From assembly GCA_007693945.1 (NCBI GenBank), contig RECP01000044.1:1-51948 (forward strand): a DNA stretch of 51,948 nt. Direction: 5' to 3'. A program made the translations under genes and the position numbers. A model generated the notes under the pieces. The model searched no databases and was not told the origin of the DNA. It saw only the letters and a program-made list of their open reading frames with translations. Of the stretch, positions 16,507 through 24,407 are shown piece by piece; within the stretch, counting starts at the first letter, position 1; each line of letters begins with the position of its first letter. This DNA comes from Spirochaetaceae bacterium (GTDB taxonomy: Bacteria; Spirochaetota; Spirochaetia; DSM-27196; PWMO01).

Positions 16507-16950
16507 ATGTTGAAAGAAGTCCTGACACAAGAGCTGGTCAGCGTCGGCCTCAGCGCGCGCACCAAGGAAGACGTCATCAACGCACTGCTCGACATGCTGT
16601 GCACAACCGGAAAGGTCAAGGATCGCGCCACGGCGCTGCAGGACATTCTGGCAAACGAAGAGCGCATGTCGACCGGACTCGAACAGGGAATCGCTATCCC
16701 GCACGCCAAGACGGAGGCAGTCGAGGAGATGGTTGCCTGTGTGGCGGTAACCGAGCACAGGATTGATTTTGAGAGCGTCGACCACAAGCCGGCGCACATC
16801 TTCATCATGACGCTTTCTCCCAAAGGCCAGACGGGCCCGCACATGAAGTTCCTGGCTGAAGTGAGTCGACTGTTGAAGGACAAGAAGATGCGCCGCAACG
16901 TTGTGGAAGCCGGCGATTCCGCTGAGTTGTACGCACTGCTGACGGACTGA
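16507..16950 (+). CDS. PTS EIIA domain protein (PtsN/fructose type)
   Basis: A 147-residue single-domain EIIA of the mannitol/fructose/PtsN class. The phosphorylatable histidine is in GIAIPHAKT (His66), and [11 protein letters not shown] near the end also fits the family. It has no attached HPr or EIIB domain, so it is likely regulatory, like PtsN of the nitrogen-related PTS, rather than part of a sugar transporter. No PTS permease or EI gene is in the window. It reads divergently from the mrp operon across the 126-bp repeat. PtsN proteins control K+ transport in other bacteria, which makes the position next to a cation antiporter operon suggestive; that is inference. Confidence 0.87.
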   Translation: MLKEVLTQELVSVGLSARTKEDVINALLDMLCTTGKVKDRATALQDILANEERMSTGLEQGIAIPHAKTEAVEEMVACVAVTEHRIDFESVDHKPAHIFIMTLSPKGQTGPHMKFLAEVSRLLKDKKMRRNVVEAGDSAELYALLTD

Positions 16951-17036
16951 GAAACGATTTCTGGTTGAGTAACCGGCGGAAGTATGCTATCAATACGCAA
17001 ACTCTGATATACACTGTAACGGACAAGGAGCAAGAG

Positions 17037-17198
17037 ATGCAGAAGTACGTGTGCGATGTATGCGGCTATATCTATGACCCCGAAGAAGGTGACCCGGACA
17101 ACGGGATCGAAGCCGGAACCAGCTTTGAAGCGCTCCCCGAAGACTGGGTCTGCCCCATGTGCGGCGCCGGCAAAGAGGACTTCTCACCCGAGGAATAG
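17037..17198 (+). CDS. Rubredoxin
   Basis: A 53-residue iron protein with the two metal-binding loops CDVCGY and CPMCGAGK, plus the conserved YDPEEGDP and [11 protein letters not shown] blocks. It carries single electrons in the cytosol, often to oxygen- or peroxide-detoxifying enzymes in anaerobes. The ATG at 17037 follows AAGGAG at the right distance; the frame is open further upstream but only the short form fits the family. It is convergent with aroC, with 8 bp between stops. Confidence 0.95.
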   Translation: MQKYVCDVCGYIYDPEEGDPDNGIEAGTSFEALPEDWVCPMCGAGKEDFSPEE

Positions 17199-17206
17199 TT
17201 CGCGCC

Positions 17207-18262
17207 TCATCCCAGCAGAGCGGCCTGCCGTTTGTAGTGGTCTTCGAGCACGAGGCAGGCCATTGCTTCCACAACCGGCACAATCCGTGGGCAGATGCAC
17301 GCATCGTGACGGCCTTCCGTACGTATCACGGTTTCTTCACCGTGCACGTTTACCGTGCGCTGCTGCCTGGCAATCGAAGAGGTCGGCTTGATCGCCACGC
17401 GGAACACGATATCCTCTCCGGTTGAGATGCCGCCGATGATTCCGCCGGCATTGTTGGTCAGGAAGCCGGTCGCGCTCATCTGATCGTTGTGCTGGCTGCC
17501 GGTCATTTCGGCTACCCGGAACCCGGCTCCAAACTCGATTCCCTTTACCGATCCAACCGAAAGCATGGCGTGCCCAAGCTCGGCGTCCAGTTTGTCGAAC
17601 ACCGGCTCACCGAGCCCGGCGTCGACACCGCTGATGCGGCATTCGACTATGCCGCCGACGCTGTCGTTTTGCTCTTTCAAGCGGCTGATGTGATCGACCA
17701 TCTTCTGCGCGGCGGCCAGATCACAGGCCCGCAACGGATTATGCTCGATGACCGACGGATCGAACTCCTCGCAGACAATTCCGCCGGCCATCACCGTAAA
17801 CGCCAGCACGCTTACGCCGCGCCGCGCAAGCAGTTTGCGTGCCACCGCACCAGCGGCAACGCGTCCGGACGTCTCGCGACCCGAGGCGCGCCCGCTGCCG
17901 CGCCAATCACGAATGCCGTACTTGCGAAGGTAGGTATAGTCGGCATGGCCGGGGCGAAAGAGATCCTTGATCGTGTTGTAGGCCGACGGGTCGGCGTCCG
18001 AATTGTAGAGAATCATCATCATAGGTGTTCCGGTGGTCCTGCCTTCGAAGACCCCCGACACGATATTGACCTTATCCGGCTCGGCTCTGGGCGTGGTGAT
18101 GAATGATTGGCCCGGTTTGCGCCGATCGAGCTGCAGCTGCACCTCGTCGGTGGTGATTTCGAGTCCGGGGGTAACACCGTCTACGATGACGCCTACGGCT
18201 CCCCCGTGTGATTCGCCAAACGTGGTGATGCGAAAGACGTGCCCAAAGGTGCTGCCTGCCAT
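17207..18262 (-). CDS. aroC: Chorismate synthase
   Basis: A 351-residue enzyme of the shikimate pathway that turns EPSP into chorismate using reduced FMN. Signature motifs seen are TFGESHG near the N-terminus, RPGHADYTYLRKYGIRDWRGSGRASGRET and GGISTGEDIVFRVAIKPTSS. The ATG at 18262 follows GAGAGGTAAC, and only 4 bp separate it from the aroK stop, so the two are co-translated. Length and motifs are normal. Confidence 0.96.
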   Translation of the reverse strand: MAGSTFGHVFRITTFGESHGGAVGVIVDGVTPGLEITTDEVQLQLDRRKPGQSFITTPRAEPDKVNIVSGVFEGRTTGTPMMMILYNSDADPSAYNTIKDLFRPGHADYTYLRKYGIRDWRGSGRASGRETSGRVAAGAVARKLLARRGVSVLAFTVMAGGIVCEEFDPSVIEHNPLRACDLAAAQKMVDHISRLKEQNDSVGGIVECRISGVDAGLGEPVFDKLDAELGHAMLSVGSVKGIEFGAGFRVAEMTGSQHNDQMSATGFLTNNAGGIIGGISTGEDIVFRVAIKPTSSIARQQRTVNVHGEETVIRTEGRHDACICPRIVPVVEAMACLVLEDHYKRQAALLG

Positions 18263-18266
18263 GCCG

Positions 18267-18821
18267 TTACCTCTCAAGTGCCTCAATTATGGCCGCCAGG
18301 CTCTCCCCTGGAGTCCTTTCACGGAGGTCCACAACACAATCGGCGCGTTGCCGGTACAGCCGGTCACGGCGTACGAACAGCGTATGGAATGATCCGCGGG
18401 GATCGGCGGAGTCGAGGAAGGGCGGAATTCCAGCGGCCGCTATCCGGCGATAGAGCGCCGTCTCGTCCTGCAGAAGATACAGGAAGACGCCGCTGCCACT
18501 CAAGTGGGCCCACGCAGTCTCGTTTTCGATGGTCCCGCCCCCAAGCGCCACAATCTGCGCTGTTTCGGCAGCCGGCGGCGTCGTGGTCAGAGCGCGGGCT
18601 GCCTCGGCCTCGATACGGTGGAATCCCTCAGCGCCAAGTGCGTGGTAGACGTCGCGCACTGAGGTGACCAGGCCATGATGGCTCCGTGAGAACAGCGCCA
18701 GGATGGCTTCATCAAGGTCGATGAACTTCGATCCCAGGCGCCGTGCCAGCATTGCCCCCAGGGTGCTCTTGCCGCTATGCTTGATGCCCATAAGGTAGAT
18801 GCGCCCCTTGACGGCAGTCAC
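18267..18821 (-). CDS. aroK: Shikimate kinase
   Basis: A 184-residue kinase that phosphorylates shikimate. Visible are the P-loop GIKHSGKST, the FIDLDEAI substrate aspartate motif and VALGGGT. The lid region is degenerate but has a basic RRDRLYRQRA stretch. The start is a GTG overlapping the stop of the upstream exported-protein gene (GTGA). It pairs with aroC, which follows by 4 bp, as two steps of the same pathway. A few insertions make it divergent from model AroK proteins. Confidence 0.88.
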   Translation of the reverse strand: MTAVKGRIYLMGIKHSGKSTLGAMLARRLGSKFIDLDEAILALFSRSHHGLVTSVRDVYHALGAEGFHRIEAEAARALTTTPPAAETAQIVALGGGTIENETAWAHLSGSGVFLYLLQDETALYRRIAAAGIPPFLDSADPRGSFHTLFVRRDRLYRQRADCVVDLRERTPGESLAAIIEALER

Positions 18822-19552
18822 GGTCGGGCTCCACTATCGGCCTGCTGCCGGCTGACGGCGTGATCAAGAAACTGCATCGTGATCTCTATGCGCCGCCGCA
18901 CAAACAGGAAGCCTCCCTCGGCGCTGATGTTGACGCGCGAAGTGTGCCAGCCGAGCGAACTGCGCGTGAAGTGCTGTTCAACCGTCAATTGGCGCACAAA
19001 GCGCGGCAGCGGCTCGACGGTTGCCATCAGCCGCACCGGCGTGCCGTCGCCCGCATCAAGCCACGCGGTTCCGTGTACGCTGAGCTGGTCATGCTGCAGC
19101 GTATACCGGTATTCGGCACGAGGCGCAGCGTTGCGGTTGACTCGCAGCAATTCGATCTGCGACTGGAGTTCAGGGTCAAATGGGCTCAATTCGAGAACCG
19201 CCATGGCTGCCGCCTGGCCTTCGCGTGAGGGATCGGCAGAGTCGGGCGTGACCGCCTCGCTGGCCGAGGAGACCGCGTCGGTGATCGCGAGATCATGGCC
19301 GTTCTCACGGACCCACAGCAGCCGCGATTGGGCCACTCCGCGGGCATCGGTCCGGACTTCGATTTCGGTCTGTCTGGTGACCCGGCGGTTTCCTCGGCCG
19401 TCGTACTCGCTGACATCGGTCCAAATGCGGGTTGCATACAACGCTCGATCGCGGGCAAACAGCCTCACCGCGGAGTCCCACAGCGCATCGGCGGGAAGCC
19501 CGGGCCCCGCGGCAAGCAGCAAAATGGCTGAGGCGGTCAGTAGACGATTCAA
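18818..19552 (-). CDS. Exported protein of unknown function
   Basis: About 244 residues with a signal sequence (LNRLLTASAILLLAAGPGLPADALW). The mature protein is beta-rich with repeated charged/aromatic strands (TRIWTDVSEYDGRGNRRVTRQTEIEVRT), which recalls LolA/outer-membrane-lipoprotein-sorting folds, though no firm motif is present. I choose TTG at 19552, after AGGGAA, because it puts the signal peptide at the N-terminus; the frame is open to 19621. It is coupled to aroK by a 4-bp overlap, an odd partner for a biosynthetic kinase. Confidence 0.72.
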   Translation of the reverse strand: MNRLLTASAILLLAAGPGLPADALWDSAVRLFARDRALYATRIWTDVSEYDGRGNRRVTRQTEIEVRTDARGVAQSRLLWVRENGHDLAITDAVSSASEAVTPDSADPSREGQAAAMAVLELSPFDPELQSQIELLRVNRNAAPRAEYRYTLQHDQLSVHGTAWLDAGDGTPVRLMATVEPLPRFVRQLTVEQHFTRSSLGWHTSRVNISAEGGFLFVRRRIEITMQFLDHAVSRQQADSGARP

Positions 19553-19585
19553 CGTTCCCTGTACTCCAATCAAAGATGAACCGAC

Positions 19586-19604
19586 GTCCGGCCGAACCGG
19601 ACGC
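19586..19604. other. Perfect 7-bp hairpin between the nqr cluster and the aroKC cluster
   Basis: CGTCCGG and CCGGACG flank a 5-nt loop (19593-19597). No T tract follows on either strand, so it is not a standard terminator. A second palindrome, TTTCAACAGTTGAAA, sits at 19678-19692 just after the nqr-cluster stop, followed on the minus strand by a short T-rich run, and may help end the nqr transcript. Confidence 0.4.
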
Positions 19605-19698
19605 GCGCTCCCGCCCGCCATTCACTCTACCGCTACGAGCCGGCTCAAGTGTGTTGTGTGGTATCAGAAAACTACCGTTTCAACAGTTGAAAGTAAAG

Positions 19699-20163
19699 CT
19701 ATAGCTGCAGCACTTTCCTGAGCTGTCCCGGCTCGAGGCGGAACGGAGCACCCCGGCCCTGCAGGAAATGGTATTTCTCCAGCAGGTGAAGCCCCAGTTC
19801 GGAGTACAGAATGGTCTCTCCACTGCGGACGCCACCGGGTGCCAGCTCAACCTGTGCATTGACCTTACGGAAGATCCCGTCCTCGAACGGCGACGGCAGG
19901 AAGCCGCGTGCCTCGCTGACGCGTACGATCCAGTTCCCGTCAACGGTCACGGGCTCTTCCAGCCCTTTGCGACCTTCAGCCATCAAATAACGCATGCGCG
20001 CTACCGCTGCATCAAAGTCGACACCAAGAGTCTGCATCTCGGCCTCGTCGTCGGCAATGATGTCCACGATCGGCCGACTGTCGTCGCCGAGGAAACCATC
20101 GGCCGTGATCTTGCCGGGCTGCATATTGGCCTGCGCTTTGGTGAACTCGGGGGACATCTTCAT
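19699..20163 (-). CDS. Conserved-looking protein of unknown function at the end of the nqr operon
   Basis: A 154-residue soluble protein with no signal, no membrane helix and no cysteine cluster. It starts MKMSPEFTKAQANMQPGKIT and contains FLGDDSRPIVDIIADD, then a C-terminal part with SPFEDGIFRK and LLEKYHFLQGRGAPFRLEP. I cannot name the family. The ATG lies 14 bp after the nqrF stop, so it is the last gene of the nqr operon. In Vibrio-type operons that slot is often taken by apbE or nqrM, but this protein resembles neither. A role in assembly or regulation of the complex is a guess from position. Confidence 0.8.
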   Translation of the reverse strand: MKMSPEFTKAQANMQPGKITADGFLGDDSRPIVDIIADDEAEMQTLGVDFDAAVARMRYLMAEGRKGLEEPVTVDGNWIVRVSEARGFLPSPFEDGIFRKVNAQVELAPGGVRSGETILYSELGLHLLEKYHFLQGRGAPFRLEPGQLRKVLQL

Positions 20164-20177
20164 AACCGCACCTCGTA

Positions 20178-21317
20178 TCAGGCAAACTTGTCGAAATAGA
20201 TCCTGTCTTCGGCCATCTCGTTCGACCGCATGACGTCCATACAGGCGTCGAGCATACCGGGGCTGCCGCACAGATACCCCTCTTTGGGCTTATCGGGCGA
20301 AATCTCGTTCTTGAGGTACCGGTCAAGCACTTCAGTTATCAGACCGGTCTCCCCGGTCCAGTTGTCCTCGGGTTGCGGCTCGGAAAGGGCGGCGATGAAA
20401 TGAAAGCGTTCATACTCGTCCTGCATCTGCTGCAGCTCGTCCAGGTAGAACAGATCCTTGCGGGTTCGCGCACCGAAGAAATACCAGATGTCGCGTTCGT
20501 TCATCCTGCCCTTTTCGATGAAGTCGTAGAAGATTGACTTGAACGGAGCCATACCCGATCCACCGGCCACACAGATCATGGTAGCATCGGTGTCGCGAAC
20601 ATAGAACTCTCCGAACGGCGCGATGATCTTGATCTTCTCGCCTTCTTTGAGATGCTCGTGCACGTAGGTGGTGACTATGCCTCCGGGGACCAGCCGGATC
20701 AGGAACTCTGCGTGGTTGCTGTCGCTTGGCCTGGAGGACATCGAGTATGCCCGCTGAGTGCGTTCCCTGACTTTGCCGTATGGCGGCGTCTCTATCTGGC
20801 CGTACTGTCCGGCACGAAAATCAACCGCCTGCCCGTCTTCCAGTTTCAAGTAGACTTCCTTGATGTCGTGAGTCACATCTCGAATTCTCTCGACGGTGCC
20901 GGTGTACTGTTTGATTTTGAACAAGTAGTCGGGGATCTCGATGTCGACGTCGCTCTTGATCTTTACCTGGCACGAAAGCCGCACGTTGCCGTCGATCTGT
21001 TCTCTGGTAAGGTAGGGGATCTCGGTCGGCAGGTGCGGCCCGACGTCGGACTTGACCTTCACCTTGCACTCACCGCAGCTTCCCCGGCCGCCGCACGCCG
21101 ACGGGATGAAGATCTGGTTCTCGGCCAGCGTCAGCAGCATGTTGGTGCCGCCTTTGACATCCAGAGACTTGGAGCCGTCGTTGATGTTGATAACGGCGTC
21201 GCCGTAATTGTTCACGATGCGGTCGGTCACCGAGACAAGCGCGGCAAGCGCGGCGCTGATACCGGAAATCGCCAGTGGAGCGATGAAATACGCCAGTTCC
21301 AGGTTATGAAGTTCCAA
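20178..21317 (-). CDS. nqrF: Na+-translocating NADH:quinone reductase subunit F
   Basis: A 379-residue NADH dehydrogenase subunit. Residues 8-30 form one membrane anchor. A 2Fe-2S ferredoxin domain follows with cysteines at about 75, 81, 84 and 116 (ACGGRGSCGEC...SCQ). Then comes a ferredoxin-reductase part with RAYSMSS for FAD, CVAGGSGMAPFKS for NADH, and the C-terminal GYLCGSPGML. It is the entry point of electrons from NADH into the complex. RnfC-type complexes lack this subunit, so the operon is NQR rather than RNF. The start is TTG after AAGGAG. Confidence 0.95.
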   Translation of the reverse strand: MELHNLELAYFIAPLAISGISAALAALVSVTDRIVNNYGDAVININDGSKSLDVKGGTNMLLTLAENQIFIPSACGGRGSCGECKVKVKSDVGPHLPTEIPYLTREQIDGNVRLSCQVKIKSDVDIEIPDYLFKIKQYTGTVERIRDVTHDIKEVYLKLEDGQAVDFRAGQYGQIETPPYGKVRERTQRAYSMSSRPSDSNHAEFLIRLVPGGIVTTYVHEHLKEGEKIKIIAPFGEFYVRDTDATMICVAGGSGMAPFKSIFYDFIEKGRMNERDIWYFFGARTRKDLFYLDELQQMQDEYERFHFIAALSEPQPEDNWTGETGLITEVLDRYLKNEISPDKPKEGYLCGSPGMLDACMDVMRSNEMAEDRIYFDKFA

Positions 21318-21347
21318 CTGATAACTCCTTCGCGTGTACCCGGCCGC

Positions 21348-21941
21348 CTATTGAACCTGCAGCAGACCCGTGAACCCTATGAACGCCATAGCCATGAAGC
21401 CGATGGTGATGAACGTCAACCCGGCCCCCTGAAGCCCGGCCGGCACCTTCGATTTCTCGGTCTTCTTGCGAATGGCCGAGAGCGCCATTATGGCAAGCCA
21501 CCAGCCGAGCCCCGAACCCAAACCGTAGACGGTCGACTGCACGAAGGTGTACTGCCTGATCTCCATGAACAGCGAAACACCCAGAATCGCGCAGTTGACG
21601 GTGATCAGTGGCAGAAAGATACCCAGACTGAGATAGAGCGTCTGCGAGACGCGGTCGATGATCATCTCCAGCATCTGCACGACCGAGGCAATGACGATTA
21701 TAAAAACGATGAATCGCAGGTAGACCAGGTCGAGCGGGATCAGCACGTAATTGAGGACCGCCCAGTTGACTGCGGTGGTAAAGGTCAGCACCACCACTAC
21801 GGCCAGTCCCAGACCGTTGGAGGAGTTCATATCCTTGGATATGGCGATGAACGAACACATCCCGAGGAAATTGGCCAGCAAAATGTTGCTGGTGAAGATC
21901 GACGCCAAGAAGAGCGAAATCAGAGGTATGTCGGGTGCCAT
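21348..21941 (-). CDS. nqrE: Na+-translocating NADH:quinone reductase subunit E
   Basis: A 197-residue membrane protein with six helices. The conserved FTSNILLANFLGMCSF block near the N-terminus and the half-channel repeats shared with NqrD/RnfA are present, including one of the cysteines (LGMC) that bind the iron centre between NqrD and NqrE. I choose ATG 21941 over the adjacent GTG 21944; GGAG lies upstream. It follows nqrD by 3 bp and is typical in length. Confidence 0.94.
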   Translation of the reverse strand: MAPDIPLISLFLASIFTSNILLANFLGMCSFIAISKDMNSSNGLGLAVVVVLTFTTAVNWAVLNYVLIPLDLVYLRFIVFIIVIASVVQMLEMIIDRVSQTLYLSLGIFLPLITVNCAILGVSLFMEIRQYTFVQSTVYGLGSGLGWWLAIMALSAIRKKTEKSKVPAGLQGAGLTFITIGFMAMAFIGFTGLLQVQ

Positions 21942-21944
21942 CAC

Positions 21945-22574
21945 TTACTCTCCTTCCAGCACCGGCTCGCCCTGCCGGTGCATGATGGTTTTGCCGATCC
22001 AGACAATCAGCCCGATCAGGAAAAAAGCGCTCGGCGGCATGACCATGATGATCCACGGCTCAAAGCCGGCCGGCAGCACCTGGAACCCGAACAGGCTTCC
22101 GAAACCGAGCAACTCGCGCACCAGCGCGATGGTCAGCAGCACACCCATGTAGCCCATGCCGGAGGTCATGCCGTCCCAGAACGACAGCACAGGACCGTTG
22201 CTCTGGGCAAATGCCTCGGCGCGGCCCATGATAATACAGTTGGTGATTATCAGCCCGACGTAGGGCCCCAGGTTGCGGCTGATCTCGGGCAGGTAGGCGC
22301 GCAGTACGATGTCCACGATAATGACGTAGAAAGCAATGATCAGCGTCTGGACCACCATGCGCACCTTACGCGGAATGAGACTCTTCAGCAGCGAGACGGT
22401 CAGGCTCGACATGGCGGTGACAAACACCACTCCAATTGTCATGATCATGGTATTCGATAGCAGGTTGGTAACCGCCAGCGCCGAACAGATACCCAAAACC
22501 TGCATGAAGATCGGATTTGAGGTCCAGAGGTTCTGTTTCATGATGGCGCCGGGAGCTTTGGCGGCATCGCTCAT
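21945..22574 (-). CDS. nqrD: Na+-translocating NADH:quinone reductase subunit D
   Basis: A 209-residue membrane protein homologous to NqrE and RnfE. It has six helices, the NPIFMQVLGICSALAVTNLL block with the conserved cysteine, and LGPYVGLIITNCIIMGRAEAFA in the middle, which is highly characteristic. NqrD and NqrE together form the central membrane pair. The ATG overlaps the nqrC stop by 4 bp. Confidence 0.95.
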   Translation of the reverse strand: MSDAAKAPGAIMKQNLWTSNPIFMQVLGICSALAVTNLLSNTMIMTIGVVFVTAMSSLTVSLLKSLIPRKVRMVVQTLIIAFYVIIVDIVLRAYLPEISRNLGPYVGLIITNCIIMGRAEAFAQSNGPVLSFWDGMTSGMGYMGVLLTIALVRELLGFGSLFGFQVLPAGFEPWIIMVMPPSAFFLIGLIVWIGKTIMHRQGEPVLEGE

Positions 22575-23170
22575 GCTTCACCTCCCAGGACGCTCTGCAA
22601 GCGTTCGAGTTCACGATTGAGGATCGTCTGCATTGATCGTGACGTGCCCGTGGCGCCGGTAACCGCGTCTACCTTGCCGTCCTGGCCCTCGGTACCTCCC
22701 TCGCGCACGACTTCCAGGCGGCCGTCCAGCAGCGGTTTATCCGTAAACTGCTGCTTGAACCACGGCTCGTCGATGCGGCCGCCCAGGCCCGGAGTCTCGT
22801 TGTGATCGATTATTTCGAGCCCCACGGTGCGCGTCACCTCCCGGTCCACGCCCAGCACGCCGTTGATGGTGCCCCAGACGCCGCTGCCGGCAAAGATGCG
22901 CGCATAGAGCGTCTCGCCGCCGCGCTGCACGCGGTAGAGCGTCATGTCGTCGTACTCGACGGCCTCAATATCGGCAAACAGCGCGCGAATCTGGTCATCG
23001 GTTTCAAAATCAACCGCCAGGGCGCGCAGCACGGCACGCTGCTGGCGCAGCTCCTGGTTCAGCTGCACCAGCTCGCTGGTTGCCTGGTGCGTCAGCGACA
23101 GCAGGAACACAAACACAAAACAGACAATGAACGAGAATACCACAGTGTAGGGCAAGCTTTGCTTGTTCAT
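22571..23170 (-). CDS. nqrC: Na+-translocating NADH:quinone reductase subunit C
   Basis: A 199-residue protein with one N-terminal helix (YTVVFSFIVCFVFVFLLSL) and an exported flavin domain. The flavinylation motif DAVTGAT (threonine at about 174) is intact, so it should carry covalently bound FMN attached by an ApbE-type transferase; no apbE gene is in the window. It is somewhat shorter than Vibrio NqrC (~260). The ATG overlaps the nqrB stop (ATGA). Confidence 0.93.
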   Translation of the reverse strand: MNKQSLPYTVVFSFIVCFVFVFLLSLTHQATSELVQLNQELRQQRAVLRALAVDFETDDQIRALFADIEAVEYDDMTLYRVQRGGETLYARIFAGSGVWGTINGVLGVDREVTRTVGLEIIDHNETPGLGGRIDEPWFKQQFTDKPLLDGRLEVVREGGTEGQDGKVDAVTGATGTSRSMQTILNRELERLQSVLGGEA

Positions 23171-24123
23171 GCACTCACCTCCGCCTTCTTTTTGGCAGCG
23201 GCCGGCTTTGAGGGCTTCTTCCTGGCGGGCATGATCTCATCCAGCAGCGAGGCAAACACGTTGCCGAGCAGCACGCCAAAACTGGTTCCCTCCGGGAACC
23301 CGCCCACATTGCGAATGATGATTGCCACCGAGCCGATCAGAAAGCCGTATAACCACTGCGAAAGCGGCTTCTTGGGTGCGCTGACCGGGTCGGTTGACAT
23401 GAAGACCGCCACAAACAGAATGCTTCCCGAGAAGATAGCGTATTGCGGCGGATAATTGGGACTGACGCCGCTCAGATAGAGAGCGCTCATCAGTGCCCCG
23501 GCCCCCAGCAGTGTGCCGACAATCAGACGCCACTGGGCAGTCTTGGTAGCCACCAGGTAGATGCCTGCCAGGATAATGAGCACCGCCGAAGCCTCACCCA
23601 TCGACCCGCCGGTAAAACCGAGCAGCACGTCGAGAAACTCCGGTGTAGCGCCACTATCCAGAACCGCCAGCGGGCTGGAGGCGGAAAGCGCGTCCACTCC
23701 GGCCTCGCCGGCCGCCCCAAATGCACCCGGTATCATGAAACCGTTGGCGAACAGTGCCGGGAACGAAATCCAGACAAAGATCCGTGCCGAAATCGCCGGA
23801 TTAAAGATGTTGCGTCCGAAGCCTCCGTAGAGTTCCTTGGCGAAGAAGACGCCGAAGATAATGCCGATGGCGGCAATCCAGAGCGGAACCGCGGGCGGCA
23901 GAATAAGGACAAACAGCATGCACGTTACCAGCACCGCCTCGCTGACCTTCTTGCCGCGAGATCTCTCCACGATGTACTCGGTCAGGATCCCGAGCGGAAA
24001 GACCACTGCCGACAACGCGAGCAGCCGCCATCCGTACATATAAAGCGCAAACAGATAGATCGGGACTAGCGAGTACACTACCTTGCGCATGATCGGCTGT
24101 TTCATGAACATGTCCTGTAACAC
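23167..24123 (-). CDS. nqrB: Na+-translocating NADH:quinone reductase subunit B (short, RnfD-like length)
   Basis: A 318-residue polytopic membrane protein with a possible FMN-threonine site SGAT (about 157-160) and ELYGGFGRNIFNPA, typical of the NqrB/RnfD family. Characterised NqrB proteins are about 410 residues, so this one lacks the usual N-terminal extension and matches RnfD in size. The C-terminus is a K/A-rich tail. The start is a GTG with GGGAGG at a good distance; it is the first gene of the operon. No nqrA precedes it: upstream is only a promoter region and a divergent gene. Confidence 0.9.
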   Translation of the reverse strand: MLQDMFMKQPIMRKVVYSLVPIYLFALYMYGWRLLALSAVVFPLGILTEYIVERSRGKKVSEAVLVTCMLFVLILPPAVPLWIAAIGIIFGVFFAKELYGGFGRNIFNPAISARIFVWISFPALFANGFMIPGAFGAAGEAGVDALSASSPLAVLDSGATPEFLDVLLGFTGGSMGEASAVLIILAGIYLVATKTAQWRLIVGTLLGAGALMSALYLSGVSPNYPPQYAIFSGSILFVAVFMSTDPVSAPKKPLSQWLYGFLIGSVAIIIRNVGGFPEGTSFGVLLGNVFASLLDEIMPARKKPSKPAAAKKKAEVSA

Positions 24124-24182
24124 GTCGCCTCCCTGCAGATGACTACGAAAGACTATATAGATACTTTATTATCCTATGCGCG

Positions 24183-24211
24183 ATTATACTAAGTCGCGAT
24201 TGAAAAGTACA
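24183..24211 (-). promoter_or_regulatory. Predicted promoter of the nqr operon
   Basis: On the minus strand a perfect TATAAT (24183-24188) is preceded at 17 bp by a weak TGTACT (24206-24211). The transcription start would be near 24176, leaving a leader of about 53 nt that carries the GGGAGG before nqrB. Confidence 0.55.
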
Positions 24212-24291
24212 GCGTCACGGTCATCTTGGCGCAAAAATATTACTATTCTGATCAACTTTACTGCCATGCGGGTGCGAAGGCGGCCGTCGGA

Positions 24292-24315
24292 CGTGCGGTG
24301 CCGTACGGCCAGAAT
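24292..24315. repeat. Second copy of the GCCGTACGGC-containing motif
   Basis: This 24-bp stretch matches 16325-16348 (opposite orientation) at 22 of 24 positions, centred on the palindrome GCCGTACGGC (24300-24309). It lies about 80 bp upstream of the nqr promoter -35 box and about 25 bp upstream of the promoter for the gene at 24408. The other copy lies upstream of mrpE. Confidence 0.55.
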
Positions 24316-24338
24316 TGCTGGCGCCGAGCGCATGTGGC

Positions 24339-24366
24339 TTGCAAAACAGCGTACAATGGGTACAGT
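24339..24366 (+). promoter_or_regulatory. Predicted promoter for the gene at 24408 and the pdh operon
   Basis: TTGCAA (24339-24344), a 16-bp spacer, TACAGT (24361-24366). The leader would be about 35 nt with AAGGAGG before the ATG, so this is an ordinary, led transcript. Confidence 0.5.
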
Positions 24367-24407
24367 AGAACGCGGGCTGACAGCGCAATGCGCCAAGGAG
24401 GAGACGG

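Noticed and set aside
20652..22460. 602-residue open frame on the plus strand
   Set aside because: It lies opposite nqrF, nqrE and nqrD, has a composition rich in H, Q, D and R, and no recognisable motif. It is a shadow of the high-GC codon pattern.
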